This document shows positions 7,968-16,535 of a DNA stretch of 35,772 nt, piece by piece. This DNA comes from Geitlerinema sp. P-1104 (GTDB taxonomy: Bacteria; Cyanobacteriota; Cyanobacteriia; Cyanobacteriales; Geitlerinemataceae): the NCBI GenBank assembly GCA_012911965.1, contig SMDP01000015.1, positions 1 to 35,772 of the forward strand. The letters are read 5' to 3'. The translations under genes and the position numbers were made by a program. Within the stretch, counting starts at the first letter, position 1. Each line of letters opens with the position of its first letter. The notes below the pieces were generated by a model. That model was not told where the DNA came from. It saw only the letters and a program-made list of their open reading frames with translations, and made no database searches.

Positions 7968-10316
7968 TTATCGAGTCTGATTGCGCACCAGAGCCAGAAT
8001 TTCTAGGTTGAGGCTGTAGAGAGGCTGCATCAGATTCCAAACCTCCGACTGCATCTCCTCGGCGGGGTCCACAAAGCCCCCCACTCGATAGTTACCACAC
8101 TGATTCAGGGGGAGGAGAGAAGACGGAAGCAGAAAGGGGGCCATCAGATCCTGCATCAGATTCAGCATGGCCAACAAAAAGTCGCGGCGGGTGACGGGGG
8201 CTTCGTCTGCGATGGCGATCGCAAGTAGCGGGATAAATTGCGCCATGGGCTGAGGTGATCGGGGGGCGATCGCCTCACTGAACGACCCTTGGGAAAGGTT
8301 CCCTTTAGTGGTGGGCAGTAGCCCTAACGTCGTTAAATTTCCCCCCGAACTCCCTTGGGTAGACTCCAGCAGGGCCAGCGATCGCCGCACCTCTTGCAGC
8401 ATCGTCAGCAGCTCTTGAATCAGGCGATCGGCCTCCCGTAAAAACTCTTCAGCCTGTCCCAGTTGCCCCCCGGGGTCTTGAAGTGTGTGATAGAGGATTT
8501 CCAGATAGGCGAGGAATTCGGCGCGGGAGAGGGGCACATCGTCCTGGGCAGGGTCCAGGTAGGTGGCAAGATCTAGTCCTACAAGGTAACTGAGCAACTG
8601 CTCGTATTCGATATAGGTGTAGTCGTCACCAGACCGAATTAGCTCCAGCAGGGTTTCGGCCTCCATCTCATCAAAAACGGCGGTAGATTGCCGCCCGGCT
8701 GAGGCGGGCAACGTCTCGGACAGTGCTTTAGTTTGGAAGGGGGCCATCTGGCGGTAGGCATCTTCGATCTGACGGGGGACGCGCCCGCGCAGATAGGCCA
8801 TGTCTCGGCTTAGGGCATCGCAAGCGATAGTGATGGCGTGCGATCGCGCATTCGACTGGTCGTTTACCTCAGACCACATCAATCCCATGATCCGGTTATA
8901 TTCACCCCCGAGTAACGGTTGTTCGAGATCCCTCGATTGCAGCTCAGCCCAAGGTCGGGGAACTTCATCCCTAGATTGCTCTGGGATATCGGTGGTCTGA
9001 GTGGGGGCATCGGCCCGGCCTGCCGAGACTAGGTGGGGATTGCCTTGTTCAATGCGCTCTTGAACCATGCGGGCTGCCCGTTGCACCCGGTTCTCTGGAT
9101 CCATAGAGCCGATCCACATCAGTTCTTGCCGCAGGGCCAAGGCTGTTTCCTGATCGGCCCCAATGCCTAGAGGAATCAAAAGCTGGGCAGCCTGTTCTCT
9201 AAATCCCATCCCGACATAGGGATTCTGGGAGAGGGGGGTGGCCAGCACCCGCAACAGAGCGGGGATGGCAATCTCTTGATCTGCCCCAATTCGTACCAGG
9301 GCATTGGCCCAGCGAACCGACTCCTCTTGGTGAAAGCGTTCTACCAAGAGGGGAATGGCGGCTCGTGCCTCTGGGGTAGCAATCTGCGCTAGGGCCAGCC
9401 CTGCCGACTCCATTTCCTCATCCTCGGCAAAGGCGGCTAAGAGGGTTGGCACTGCTGCCGCTGCACTGGGGCCAATGAAGCCTAGCGCCCCTGCGGCTGC
9501 GATGCGAGGGCGGTATTCTGGGTCATCCACGAACACTTCAATTAAGGCCGGTACCACCAGGGTCACGGCTTCAGGGTCAGCCCGATAAAAGGCTTCTGCC
9601 AGCATCATCGCCGCCGCAGACCGCACTTCTGGGTCGGGGTGTTGGAGTTGAGCCACCCCCACTGCTGCCACTTGGGGACGAAGCTCTAGCTCGAAGGCAA
9701 TATCCCCTAGGGGGCGCAGGGCAGCGATGCGAATCTGGGGGCTAGGATCGCTGCTGGCCAGGTGGCCCAACCCTTCCATTAGGGTCGTTAAGAGGTCAAT
9801 GCGATAGGCAAGGCGATGCCCTTCAGAATGATAGGAGGGCATCATCCAGAGTTCAGAGGCATAGGCATCCAGGGCAATCTGCCACACCACATTTTCTTCG
9901 AGTAGGTCTCGCAGGGCGAGGAACCGGGCTGTTTCGTTCTGGCTGGTTTGGGCCACGGCCAATAGGGGGAGGGCTGCGTCGGGGCCAAACCGTGATACTG
10001 CCTGGGTTATCCGATTGCCCAAGGTGCGGTTGGTGGCGGTGGTTTCTGTTTCTAGCAGATGGATCAAGTGGGGGATCACCCCAGGGCCACACTGTCTAAT
10101 CAGAGGGTAGTTAGGGCGGGCGGTATCACTGAGAAGATAGGCGCTCAGGGCTGGACGGCTATGGCAATCTAGTTCGGCTACCGCCTGGGGAAAGGCGGGC
10201 ACTTGGCCCAGGGCCAACATTCCCAAAACAAAGCCAGACCCGCTGAGTAGCGATCGGCTGCGGACGCTATGCCGTCTCAGGGTAATGACGAACCAGGGGC
10301 TGATCATTGTGGTCAC
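7968..10316 (-). CDS. Exported HEAT-repeat protein
   Basis: A 782-residue protein with an N-terminal signal sequence (hydrophobic LLSGSGFVLGMLALGQVPAFPQAVA, about residues 23-47) and no other membrane segment. Residues about 60-430 are HEAT-like helical repeats: recurring A-A-x-x-L-G and P-x-L-x-x-x-L blocks (AALRPLGDIAFE, AAAMMLAEAFY, AAAGALGFIGPSAAAAVPTLLAAF, EARAAIPLLVERF). The rest is helical and polar; about 640-680 could be coiled coil (LREADRLIQELLTMLQEVRRSLALLE). HEAT domains scaffold protein interactions. No catalytic motif was found. The start is a GTG with no obvious ribosome site; an in-frame ATG nine bases downstream is an alternative. It is flanked by spacers of 134 and 123 bp and seems monocistronic. 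Confidence 0.8.
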   Translation of the reverse strand: MTTMISPWFVITLRRHSVRSRSLLSGSGFVLGMLALGQVPAFPQAVAELDCHSRPALSAYLLSDTARPNYPLIRQCGPGVIPHLIHLLETETTATNRTLGNRITQAVSRFGPDAALPLLAVAQTSQNETARFLALRDLLEENVVWQIALDAYASELWMMPSYHSEGHRLAYRIDLLTTLMEGLGHLASSDPSPQIRIAALRPLGDIAFELELRPQVAAVGVAQLQHPDPEVRSAAAMMLAEAFYRADPEAVTLVVPALIEVFVDDPEYRPRIAAAGALGFIGPSAAAAVPTLLAAFAEDEEMESAGLALAQIATPEARAAIPLLVERFHQEESVRWANALVRIGADQEIAIPALLRVLATPLSQNPYVGMGFREQAAQLLIPLGIGADQETALALRQELMWIGSMDPENRVQRAARMVQERIEQGNPHLVSAGRADAPTQTTDIPEQSRDEVPRPWAELQSRDLEQPLLGGEYNRIMGLMWSEVNDQSNARSHAITIACDALSRDMAYLRGRVPRQIEDAYRQMAPFQTKALSETLPASAGRQSTAVFDEMEAETLLELIRSGDDYTYIEYEQLLSYLVGLDLATYLDPAQDDVPLSRAEFLAYLEILYHTLQDPGGQLGQAEEFLREADRLIQELLTMLQEVRRSLALLESTQGSSGGNLTTLGLLPTTKGNLSQGSFSEAIAPRSPQPMAQFIPLLAIAIADEAPVTRRDFLLAMLNLMQDLMAPFLLPSSLLPLNQCGNYRVGGFVDPAEEMQSEVWNLMQPLYSLNLEILALVRNQTR

Positions 10317-10439
10317 GGAGGTAGGGAGATATGACTAATTCTAGCTCATTTAAATTAGATGAAATGTCCACTTCATATGGGTAATACGAAACCAGCGGTA
10401 ACAGATTAAGTCACAGAGGACAGGAGGGGAGAGAAAATG

Positions 10440-11162
10440 TTAGGAGAGATGGCGAAATTCGACTTTGTTGGTACTGGGGGAATATAAGCAATAACTGGCT
10501 TGATTGGGACGCCGTCCAACGCTGCCGACTCCGACCACCTTACGGGGTTTTAGAATTTGCGAAATTGGGGCTTGTTCACCCTCTAAGGTTGTTATTTGGG
10601 AGGCGATTTGTCCGGATTGAAAACAATACTCAAAGGCGAATCCTGAACGACCACAAAAAAGCTGCTTCGCATCGGCCCGGATGAGACGATCTAACAAGAT
10701 GCTGGCGGGGGTTTCTGGGGTGAGTTCGTCATCACAACTGACGGTACTTCCATGAATGAGGAGATTGTCTAACTCCAGAAAGCCAAAATCGAGCGATCGC
10801 AACCACTCGACGTGCTCCCGAGGAACGGTGTTCCACAAGGCCTCGACCCCCTCATCTCCATATCGCTCCTTTAAGGCGAACGCTTGAGGATCCGGCCCGA
10901 CTCCGTGCAGGTTAAAGCATTGTTCTTCCCACCAGCCGGTGCAAATTTGGGGGCTGGGTTCTCCGGCTTGGGGCGATCGCAACTGTTCTAAGAGTTCTGA
11001 ACATTGGGGATGTAAGCCGACAACATCCCCGAGAATATAAATCGCGTCAACGGGAATGGCTTGTTTGCGGATATCGTCTAAAACGGCGTTGTAGGCGGTT
11101 AAATTGCCTTCAAGACCACTTAGAATTGCCCAATGGGATTGTTCTGAAAATAGGTCAGTCAA
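10440..11162 (-). CDS. Metallophosphoesterase-fold pseudoenzyme
   Basis: A 240-residue protein that aligns by eye with the neighbouring calcineurin-like phosphoesterase (next feature) but has lost most metal ligands. The first motif DxH is LSGLEGN (Gly16, Glu18). GD is kept (Asp46 in ILGDVVG). GNHD has become TGWWEE. The H in LLIHGS is kept (His137). GHTH has become GRSG (171-174). It keeps fold landmarks such as GN-LTAYNAVLDDI and GVGSVGRRPNQASYCLYS. It most likely cannot bind a dinuclear metal centre and may be a regulatory or binding partner of its paralogue. It starts 54 bp after the paralogue's stop, on the same strand, so the two probably form an operon. Confidence 0.8.
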   Translation of the reverse strand: MTDLFSEQSHWAILSGLEGNLTAYNAVLDDIRKQAIPVDAIYILGDVVGLHPQCSELLEQLRSPQAGEPSPQICTGWWEEQCFNLHGVGPDPQAFALKERYGDEGVEALWNTVPREHVEWLRSLDFGFLELDNLLIHGSTVSCDDELTPETPASILLDRLIRADAKQLFCGRSGFAFEYCFQSGQIASQITTLEGEQAPISQILKPRKVVGVGSVGRRPNQASYCLYSPSTNKVEFRHLS

Positions 11163-11216
11163 ACTATGAATACCCTCATGACGTCAGGTTCAAAGAGATA
11201 AAATTATCTTGAAAAA

Positions 11217-12044
11217 TTAGCGTTGACATAAATGCTGCGGATCATCAGCCCGTTCGGCAAATTCTAGGCCCTGGGAGAGCCGCCAAGCGAAAATTTTAGG
11301 CAGTCCTTGTTCAACGATAGCCGCACAAGTTTTTTCGTAGTCGTAGGGAAGTTCCCGCAGGCCGACGGCTTCGCTCTGGGTATCATAAATCACGTAGGTG
11401 GCATTGGGGCGACCGTGGCGGGGTTCACCGACGGAACCGGCGTTCACGAGCCGTTTAATGGGAGTTGAAAGGCTCTGTTCCACGGGAGCGGCTTGGGGAC
11501 TATCAGGGTGAATCTGTTTGACGGAAATTGAGATTTTTGCCTCGTCGAGCGATCGCACATAGGGGATATGAGTATGACCACAAAACAAGACATCGGCTTC
11601 TGTGGATAACACCCGTTCTAGGGCGATGAAGCCATCGAGTTCTGGCATTAAATACTCATGTTGGCTGTTGGGACTTCCATGGACAAAACAGAGGTCTCCA
11701 TCCCGTAAGCTTAGGGGAAGCTGGGCGAGATACTCCCGCACGTCATCCCGAACGATTTGATTCGTCCATTCATGGGCCCGAAGTCCCCGTTTTTCCGCCA
11801 GCAGGGAAGGATAGCTACATTCGCAGGCGTTGAGGCCTTCGACGATATCCTCATCCCAGCATCCCTGGACTGTGGGAATGTTTAGGCTACGAATGCGATC
11901 GACGACTTCGTTGGGATAGGGCCCATAGCCCACTAAGTCGCCTAAGCAGACGATGCGATCGCACCCCTGGGCTTCAACATCATTCAAGACCGTATCTAGG
12001 GCTTCTAAATTTCCGTGAATACAGGATAAAACAGCAATTTTCAT
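11217..12044 (-). CDS. Calcineurin-like metallophosphoesterase with Cys-substituted metal site
   Basis: A 275-residue member of the YfcE/MJ0936-like phosphoesterase group. Motifs in order are LSCIHGN (usual form SDIHGN), CLGDLVGYGPYP (Asp36), VQGCWDED (usual form GNHD), VHGSPNS (His122), CGHTH (His157, His159) and NAGSVGEPRHGRP. The canonical Asp of motif I is Cys8 and the canonical Asn of motif III is Cys62, followed by Trp instead of His. His10, Asp36, His122, His157 and His159 are kept. By analogy with the family each of the two metal sites would have exchanged one ligand for cysteine, so the metal or the reaction may differ. An enzyme of unknown substrate; it is followed by the degenerate paralogue and preceded by a P-loop CobW-like gene. 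Confidence 0.85.
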   Translation of the reverse strand: MKIAVLSCIHGNLEALDTVLNDVEAQGCDRIVCLGDLVGYGPYPNEVVDRIRSLNIPTVQGCWDEDIVEGLNACECSYPSLLAEKRGLRAHEWTNQIVRDDVREYLAQLPLSLRDGDLCFVHGSPNSQHEYLMPELDGFIALERVLSTEADVLFCGHTHIPYVRSLDEAKISISVKQIHPDSPQAAPVEQSLSTPIKRLVNAGSVGEPRHGRPNATYVIYDTQSEAVGLRELPYDYEKTCAAIVEQGLPKIFAWRLSQGLEFAERADDPQHLCQR

Positions 12045-12143
12045 GGAATAAAAGTCGTGGTTAAAGAATATATCAGTGCTAGACCAGTTTTAAGATTTCA
12101 TCAAAACTGAATCAAGGGCAACGTTAAAGAATTATTTTTTGTT

Positions 12144-12923
12144 TTAATTCGCGTTAGCCACCGTCTCTTGTGCTGTTTTCAAATAAGCTTGATATTGGAC
12201 AAGCATCTCATCGGTGACAAAACAATCCTGTAGCGTTTCCGTAATTCCGGCTCCGTCTATTCCCTCACCGACAATTTCTAAGCCGCTAAACCGTTGAGGG
12301 CGGCCATCTAAGCATAAGGGAACATCCAGGGGGCGATAATCACTACCCTCTAAGCCGGAGATAAAGTTGAATAAAAAGGTCTGTCCATCGGCGATGTTAA
12401 AAATTGCTTTTGCCCGTTGGACAGAGCCATAGGCACCTTGTATCACCTCTTGCCAGAAAATATCTAAACTTGGCGGATCGAACACTTCCCCGGATAGTAA
12501 GGCCCGCTGCATCTGCAAGTTGACGATGGACTCAGGGGCCGTTCCCACGCCCACAATCACCTCATCGGCTTCTGTCCAATGATGCCAGTCTGTCTCGGGT
12601 CCTTTGGGGGGGACCAGGACGATATTACGACAATCGACGAGGGGCAAAACCAGGGAATCTAAGGCGATATGAAAGCCAACTTCAATATAGATAGGATTTT
12701 TAGCACCCTGATGTTCCACCAGCTTGACGGGGGCATCATCATCACTCAGACAGTCCAGTTTGGGGTGCAGGGTTTCTAAATAGCTGGCATCTAGGGGAAA
12801 GGAACCGCCACCGAGATTCAGGTAGGCGATCTCCTGACTGGGGGGATGCTGTTGCAGTTGTTCGGCAATCCAGTGAGTTTTTCCAACTCCAGAAGGGCCG
12901 GCAACGAGGAAGACGTTAGACAT
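12144..12923 (-). CDS. P-loop protein related to CobW/G3E GTPases
   Basis: A 259-residue protein with a P-loop at the very N-terminus (residues 8-16, GPSGVGKTH) and a C-terminal half that looks like a CobW C-terminal domain (RAKAIFNIADG, GRPQRFSGLEIVGEG). The CxCC metal-binding motif and the NKxD guanine motif of classical G3E GTPases are not visible, so nucleotide specificity is uncertain. The ATG at 12923 is immediately preceded, on the minus strand, by a C-rich tract with no good ribosome site. It lies between folE and the phosphoesterase pair on the same strand and near a bona fide COG0523 GTPase, which suggests a role in metal handling or chaperoning; that is inference. Confidence 0.7.
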   Translation of the reverse strand: MSNVFLVAGPSGVGKTHWIAEQLQQHPPSQEIAYLNLGGGSFPLDASYLETLHPKLDCLSDDDAPVKLVEHQGAKNPIYIEVGFHIALDSLVLPLVDCRNIVLVPPKGPETDWHHWTEADEVIVGVGTAPESIVNLQMQRALLSGEVFDPPSLDIFWQEVIQGAYGSVQRAKAIFNIADGQTFLFNFISGLEGSDYRPLDVPLCLDGRPQRFSGLEIVGEGIDGAGITETLQDCFVTDEMLVQYQAYLKTAQETVANAN

Positions 12924-12927
12924 AGGG

Positions 12928-13060
12928 GGGGGGAAGAAGGCAACAGGGAACAGGCAATAGGCAACCGGGGAGGACCCACCCCTAACCCCGGACTGGGAGG
13001 GAACAGGCAGGGGGCATACCCTTGTGGTTGCCCTGCCCTCGTGACCGCTATCCTGTTCCC
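12928..13060 (+). repeat. Heptamer repeats plus degenerate copy of the dispersed GTGGTCGCCC module
   Basis: The spacer between folE and the P-loop gene holds GGAACAG and GGCAATA-type heptamers (caacagggaacaggcaatag). They are followed by a diverged copy of the inverted-repeat module seen at 27.9 and 34.07 kb (GGGGGCATACCCTTGTGGTT, then GCCCTGCCC). No ribosome site or promoter was recognised in it. Confidence 0.6.
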
Positions 13061-13071
13061 AATAGATGGGT

Positions 13072-13746
13072 TTAGTGGAAGGCGGGATTATGGCGAATCA
13101 GACTCATAAACTCTTGGCGGGTGCGTGCGTCTTCGGCAAAAACACCTCGCATGGCACTGCTGACTGTCCAGGAACCGGGTTTTTGGACACCCCGCATCAC
13201 CATACACATGTGAGTGGCTTCGACAACAACGGCCACCCCTTGGGGTTGTAACACAGATTGTAGGGTTTCGGCAATGCTAGCGGTGAGTCGCTCTTGAACT
13301 TGCAGACGGCGAGCGTGCATTTCACAAATGCGGGCGATTTTAGACAATCCGATCACCTGTCCGTTGGGAATGTAGGCTACGTGAACTCGTCCAATGATGG
13401 GCAAAATATGATGTTCACAGGAGCTGAAAATATCGATGTCCCGGATTAAGACCATCTCATTCGTGTCTTCGTGAAAGACGGCTCCGTTGAGGAGTTCTTC
13501 AAGGGATTGATCATAGCCTTGGGTGAGAAATTGAAGGGCTTTCACCACTCGTTTGGGTGTGTCTTTCAGTCCTTCGCGATCGGGATCTTCTCCCAGTCCG
13601 ATTAGCAACGTCCGCACGGCTTGCTCCATTTCTGCTCGTGAAACTCGGGCGCGGGTGGCTGGGGGAATGGAACTGCTTACAGAACTGAAGCTGGAAGGGA
13701 CAGACTGTCCGTTGGTGGCTAGATTATTTGAGCTGTCTAAAGTCAT
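13072..13746 (-). CDS. folE: GTP cyclohydrolase I
   Basis: Converts GTP to 7,8-dihydroneopterin triphosphate, the first step of folate and pterin (including cyanobacterial glycosylated pteridine) synthesis. It is a type I, zinc-dependent enzyme of 224 residues. The zinc ligands are Cys110 and His113 in SSCEHH and Cys181 in HMCMVMRGV. Other landmarks are [43 protein letters not shown] and the C-terminal R-EFMSLIR. The first 35 residues are Ser-rich and look disordered. Its neighbours are G3E-type metal-chaperone GTPases. Many bacteria pair COG0523 genes with zinc-independent FolE2, but here the zinc-requiring isozyme is the neighbour. Confidence 0.95.
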   Translation of the reverse strand: MTLDSSNNLATNGQSVPSSFSSVSSSIPPATRARVSRAEMEQAVRTLLIGLGEDPDREGLKDTPKRVVKALQFLTQGYDQSLEELLNGAVFHEDTNEMVLIRDIDIFSSCEHHILPIIGRVHVAYIPNGQVIGLSKIARICEMHARRLQVQERLTASIAETLQSVLQPQGVAVVVEATHMCMVMRGVQKPGSWTVSSAMRGVFAEDARTRQEFMSLIRHNPAFH

Positions 13747-13757
13747 TAGAACAAAGG

Positions 13758-13830
13758 CTGAGGGCTAATGGTGAATGGACAAGAAATAATTGATGGTCAA
13801 CAATTGATAATGGCTGAATTATCATGAGTT
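13758..13830 (+). repeat. AT-rich dispersed spacer repeat upstream of folE
   Basis: The 250-bp spacer 13747-13996 has no gene. Its folE-proximal half consists of repeated ATTGAT / AATGG / CAATTG words (ATTGATGGTCAACAATTGAT) related to the spacer at 6848-6893. The half near 13.9 kb is AT-rich (ttaactattattagaatagcac) and could hold the folE promoter, but no confident -35/-10 pair was found. Confidence 0.4.
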
Positions 13831-13996
13831 AACCTCCTGTCAATTACTCGGGATTTGTCTCATTTTGGGGTGGCTATAGTCTCAGAACTTAGAGACTAAG
13901 TTACTGGCTTTACAAATCTTAACTATTATTAGAATAGCACTAAATTTCTTTTTGTGCCAGGTCTTAATCCCGATTTTTTGGCTAGCTGGCAAGGGG

Positions 13997-15067
13997 CTAG
14001 GGTCGTCCGCTGAGAACTTCGGAGGTTAGACAGTCTCTGAGGCGATCGCGGAGCTGGGTTTCGTCGAGGTGGCGACCAATAAACACCATTTGATTTTTGG
14101 GTTGGGCGTTTTTCCAGTCATCGACGTTGAGGACACAACGCTTTCCACTGAGTTGGAATATGTGTTTTTGCTGGCTTTCCTGAAACCAGAGGATTCCTTT
14201 GGCTCGGAAGATGGATGGGGAGAGATGATCGAGAAAGTTTTGGAAACGTTCTAGGGACAGGGGGCGATCGCTCTGGAAGGAAATCGAGACAAATCCATCG
14301 TTATCAAGATGGTCGGAATGGTGATGGTGATGTTCATGGGGATGCTCGTGATCGTGCCCATGATCGTGCCCGTGATCATGGTCATGAGCCTTTTCTTCCT
14401 CAATTTCCCGTTGATAGTCTTGGGGATGGTTATAATAAACATCCAAAATCAGCGGTAAGGGAACTCCCCCAAATTGACAGCGTATAATTCGCGCTCCCTC
14501 TTTGATGTTGCGCAGTTCTTGTTCGAGTTGACTGAGTTGGGCTTCGGGGACTAAATCAGTTTTATTTAGGAGAATGATATCGCTGTAGACGATCTGTTTG
14601 TTGGCGGCTTCACTGTCAAAACAGTCTGGGGTGAAGGTTTCCGCGTCAATGGTGGTGAGGACGGAATCGAGCCGGGTGAAGTCTCGTAATTCGGTGCCGA
14701 GGAAGGTCAACATAATCGGTAGGGGATCGGCGACTCCGGTGGTCTCAATGATGAGGTGGTCGATGCGATCGCCCCGTTCTAAGACGCGATAGACGGCATC
14801 GACTAAGCCATCATTGATGGTGCAACAAATACAGCCATTGCTCAGTTCCACCATGTTCTCGTCAATGGACATGAGCAGTTGGCTGTCAATGTTAATATCG
14901 CCAAACTCATTGACTAAGACGGCAACTTTCAAATCCTGTTGGTTATTCAGGATGTGATTGAGGAGGGTGGTTTTGCCGCTGCCGAGAAACCCCGTAATGA
15001 TGGTTACCGGCATTCCCTGTTTGGGGAGATCGATCGGAGTGTCAGAAGCCGTAATCGGGTTAGACAT
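13997..15067 (-). CDS. COG0523 G3E-family zinc chaperone GTPase (CobW/ZNG1-like)
   Basis: A 356-residue GTPase. The P-loop is at residues 26-34 (GFLGSGKTT), the CxCC metal motif at 79-82 (NGCICCTIND), the switch region ETTGVADP at 109-116 and the guanine motif NKTD at 168-171. A His/Asp-rich linker lies at 228-253 (HDHDHGHDHGHDHEHPHEH and following), then a CobW C-terminal domain (RPLSLERFQNFL, AKGILWF, FQLSGKRC). Family members insert or deliver metals; ZNG1-type members pass zinc to client enzymes, and the His-rich linker is typical of zinc, cobalt or nickel handling. It starts 108 bp downstream of a -10 element overlapped by a Fur-family palindrome and is divergent from a flavoprotein gene. 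It sits upstream of folE on the same strand. Confidence 0.92.
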   Translation of the reverse strand: MSNPITASDTPIDLPKQGMPVTIITGFLGSGKTTLLNHILNNQQDLKVAVLVNEFGDINIDSQLLMSIDENMVELSNGCICCTINDGLVDAVYRVLERGDRIDHLIIETTGVADPLPIMLTFLGTELRDFTRLDSVLTTIDAETFTPDCFDSEAANKQIVYSDIILLNKTDLVPEAQLSQLEQELRNIKEGARIIRCQFGGVPLPLILDVYYNHPQDYQREIEEEKAHDHDHGHDHGHDHEHPHEHHHHHSDHLDNDGFVSISFQSDRPLSLERFQNFLDHLSPSIFRAKGILWFQESQQKHIFQLSGKRCVLNVDDWKNAQPKNQMVFIGRHLDETQLRDRLRDCLTSEVLSGRP

Positions 15068-15160
15068 AGTGAAAATAGGAACGTGTGTGGAGCCAACGGT
15101 TCGGTGAGGCTGTCAGGGAAGTCCCCAGAGGTACGGTTGGGGACCTGGACTCGTCAAAAA

Positions 15161-15175
15161 CGAGAATGATTCTTA
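15161..15175. promoter_or_regulatory. Fur/Zur-like operator in divergent promoter
   Basis: CGAGAATGATTCTTA contains the perfect inverted repeat AGAAT-G-ATTCT (15163-15173) and matches 10 of 14 specified positions of the 7-1-7 Fur-family consensus TGATAATnATTATCA. It starts one base after a consensus minus-strand -10 and ends at the plus-strand TATTAT, so a bound repressor would block both directions. Because the minus gene is a COG0523 GTPase, Zur is the most likely regulator; FurA is the alternative. Confidence 0.6.
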
Positions 15176-15203
15176 TTATACATAAGATAGTGAATCTTGT
15201 TAC
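15175..15203 (-). promoter_or_regulatory. Sigma70-type promoter for the G3E GTPase
   Basis: Read on the minus strand, GTAACA (15203-15198) and TATAAT (15180-15175) are separated by exactly 17 bp. The -10 is a perfect consensus and the -35 matches four of six positions. The expected start site near 15168 lies inside the Fur-like palindrome. Confidence 0.6.
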
Positions 15204-15213
15204 CATACTGATC

Positions 15214-16458
15214 GTGTCATCTTTAGATCCTCTCGTTAAGCCAATTCCCGAAACCGTTGATATTGCTATCATAGGTGCTGGCCCGCAGGCGTTGACTTTG
15301 GTCACTCATCTGTTGCAGAAAAAAGCATCATTGCGCGATCGCCTAGTGGTGTTTGATCGAGCGGGAACCTGGATGGCTCAATGGAAGCAGCAGTTTGGGG
15401 CCTTAGAGATTCCCCATCTGCGATCGCCCGCTGTCCATCATCCTGATCCTAATCCCTATGCCTTACGAGCCTTCGCCGCCAATCGGCCCTCGGAGTTATT
15501 CCCACCCTATGATTTACCGGGAACGCAACTGTTCCAGGGGTTTTGCGAGGATGTGATTGAACGTTGGGGATTAGGCGATGGAGTGATTGGGGCCAGCATT
15601 CGTGATATCGAACCGATCCAGATTGAGGGCCGCGATCGCTTTCGGCTACATATCCAAGATCATCCCCCCAGTCTGGCTCGTCGCGTCATCCTGGCCACTG
15701 GCGGCGGCCCCCCACGACTCCCTGACTGGCTGGCGGAGATTGCACCCACCTATCCCCCGGAACGGTTGCAGCATTCGAGTCAGATTGATTTGCGAACTTT
15801 GCATCTGGGGGGAGAGGAAATTTTGATTGTTGGGAGTGGATTAACCAGTGGTCATTTAGCCTTGGGAGCGATTCGTCGGGGGGCCAGGGTGACGTTGATG
15901 GCTCGGCGACAGTTTTATGAGAAGTTGTTTGACGCTGATCCCGGTTGGTTGGGGCCAAAATATCTCAAGGGGTTTCAGGCTGAATTGGATTGGGGGCGGC
16001 GATCGCAAATGATTCAAGAGGCGCGAAATGGCGGCTCTGTGACCCCGAAGGTTTTATTCAAATTGCGGCGGCTAGAACGAGAGGGACGGGTTCAGTTTTT
16101 GGAAAATTGTCAAATCACAAGAGCGACTTGGAATCAAGGGCTTTGGGACATTGACTGCGACCAACCCCAAGGGTCGTTACCCAGCTTTGACCGTCTCTGG
16201 CTGGCCACGGGGACAGACTTTGACATCCGCAAGCATCCGTTATTGCAACAGGTGCAGCGGCGATATCCCCTAGAGACGGTGGGGGGACTTCCCCAACTCG
16301 ATGAGCATTTACGTTGGGGGAAATCGCAACTGTTTCTGATGGGGCCGGGGACGGCGTTACAAGTGGGGCCTGTCGCTCGAAATATCTATGGCGGGAAGTT
16401 GGCGAGTCAACGCATTGTTCCCGCTTTAACCAAGTCGAGTTTAGCCAGGGTGGCTTAG
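15214..16458 (+). CDS. FAD-dependent oxidoreductase, N-hydroxylase/monooxygenase-like
   Basis: About 414 residues with two dinucleotide folds: FAD-binding IAIIGAGPQALTL near the N-terminus and NAD(P)-binding EEILIVGSGLTSGHLAL in the middle (GSGLTS). The ends ILATGGGPPRLPDW and RLWLATGTDFD are ATG motifs typical of flavin monooxygenases. The overall look, including PHLRSPAVHHPDPNPYALRAF, fits the SidA/IucD/FMO-like group, but substrate residues cannot be assigned. The start is uncertain: GTG 15214 is preferred because earlier starts (15085, 15166, 15190) overlap or crowd the operator and promoter. Its divergence from a Fur-like box shared with a metal GTPase gene suggests metal-dependent expression; a siderophore role is possible but unsupported by neighbours. 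Confidence 0.75.
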   Translation: MSSLDPLVKPIPETVDIAIIGAGPQALTLVTHLLQKKASLRDRLVVFDRAGTWMAQWKQQFGALEIPHLRSPAVHHPDPNPYALRAFAANRPSELFPPYDLPGTQLFQGFCEDVIERWGLGDGVIGASIRDIEPIQIEGRDRFRLHIQDHPPSLARRVILATGGGPPRLPDWLAEIAPTYPPERLQHSSQIDLRTLHLGGEEILIVGSGLTSGHLALGAIRRGARVTLMARRQFYEKLFDADPGWLGPKYLKGFQAELDWGRRSQMIQEARNGGSVTPKVLFKLRRLEREGRVQFLENCQITRATWNQGLWDIDCDQPQGSLPSFDRLWLATGTDFDIRKHPLLQQVQRRYPLETVGGLPQLDEHLRWGKSQLFLMGPGTALQVGPVARNIYGGKLASQRIVPALTKSSLARVA

Positions 16459-16535
16459 GAGAGTGGTTGGCGATTGAGGGTTCATAGACACCTCTAGAGC
16501 GAACCAACCGGTAAACCTGTATAGGTTGCCTCGAC

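Noticed and set aside
14215..14487. Plus-strand open frame opposite the His-rich linker of the GTPase
   Set aside because: Low-complexity antisense of His/Asp codons, no ribosome site, no conserved motif.
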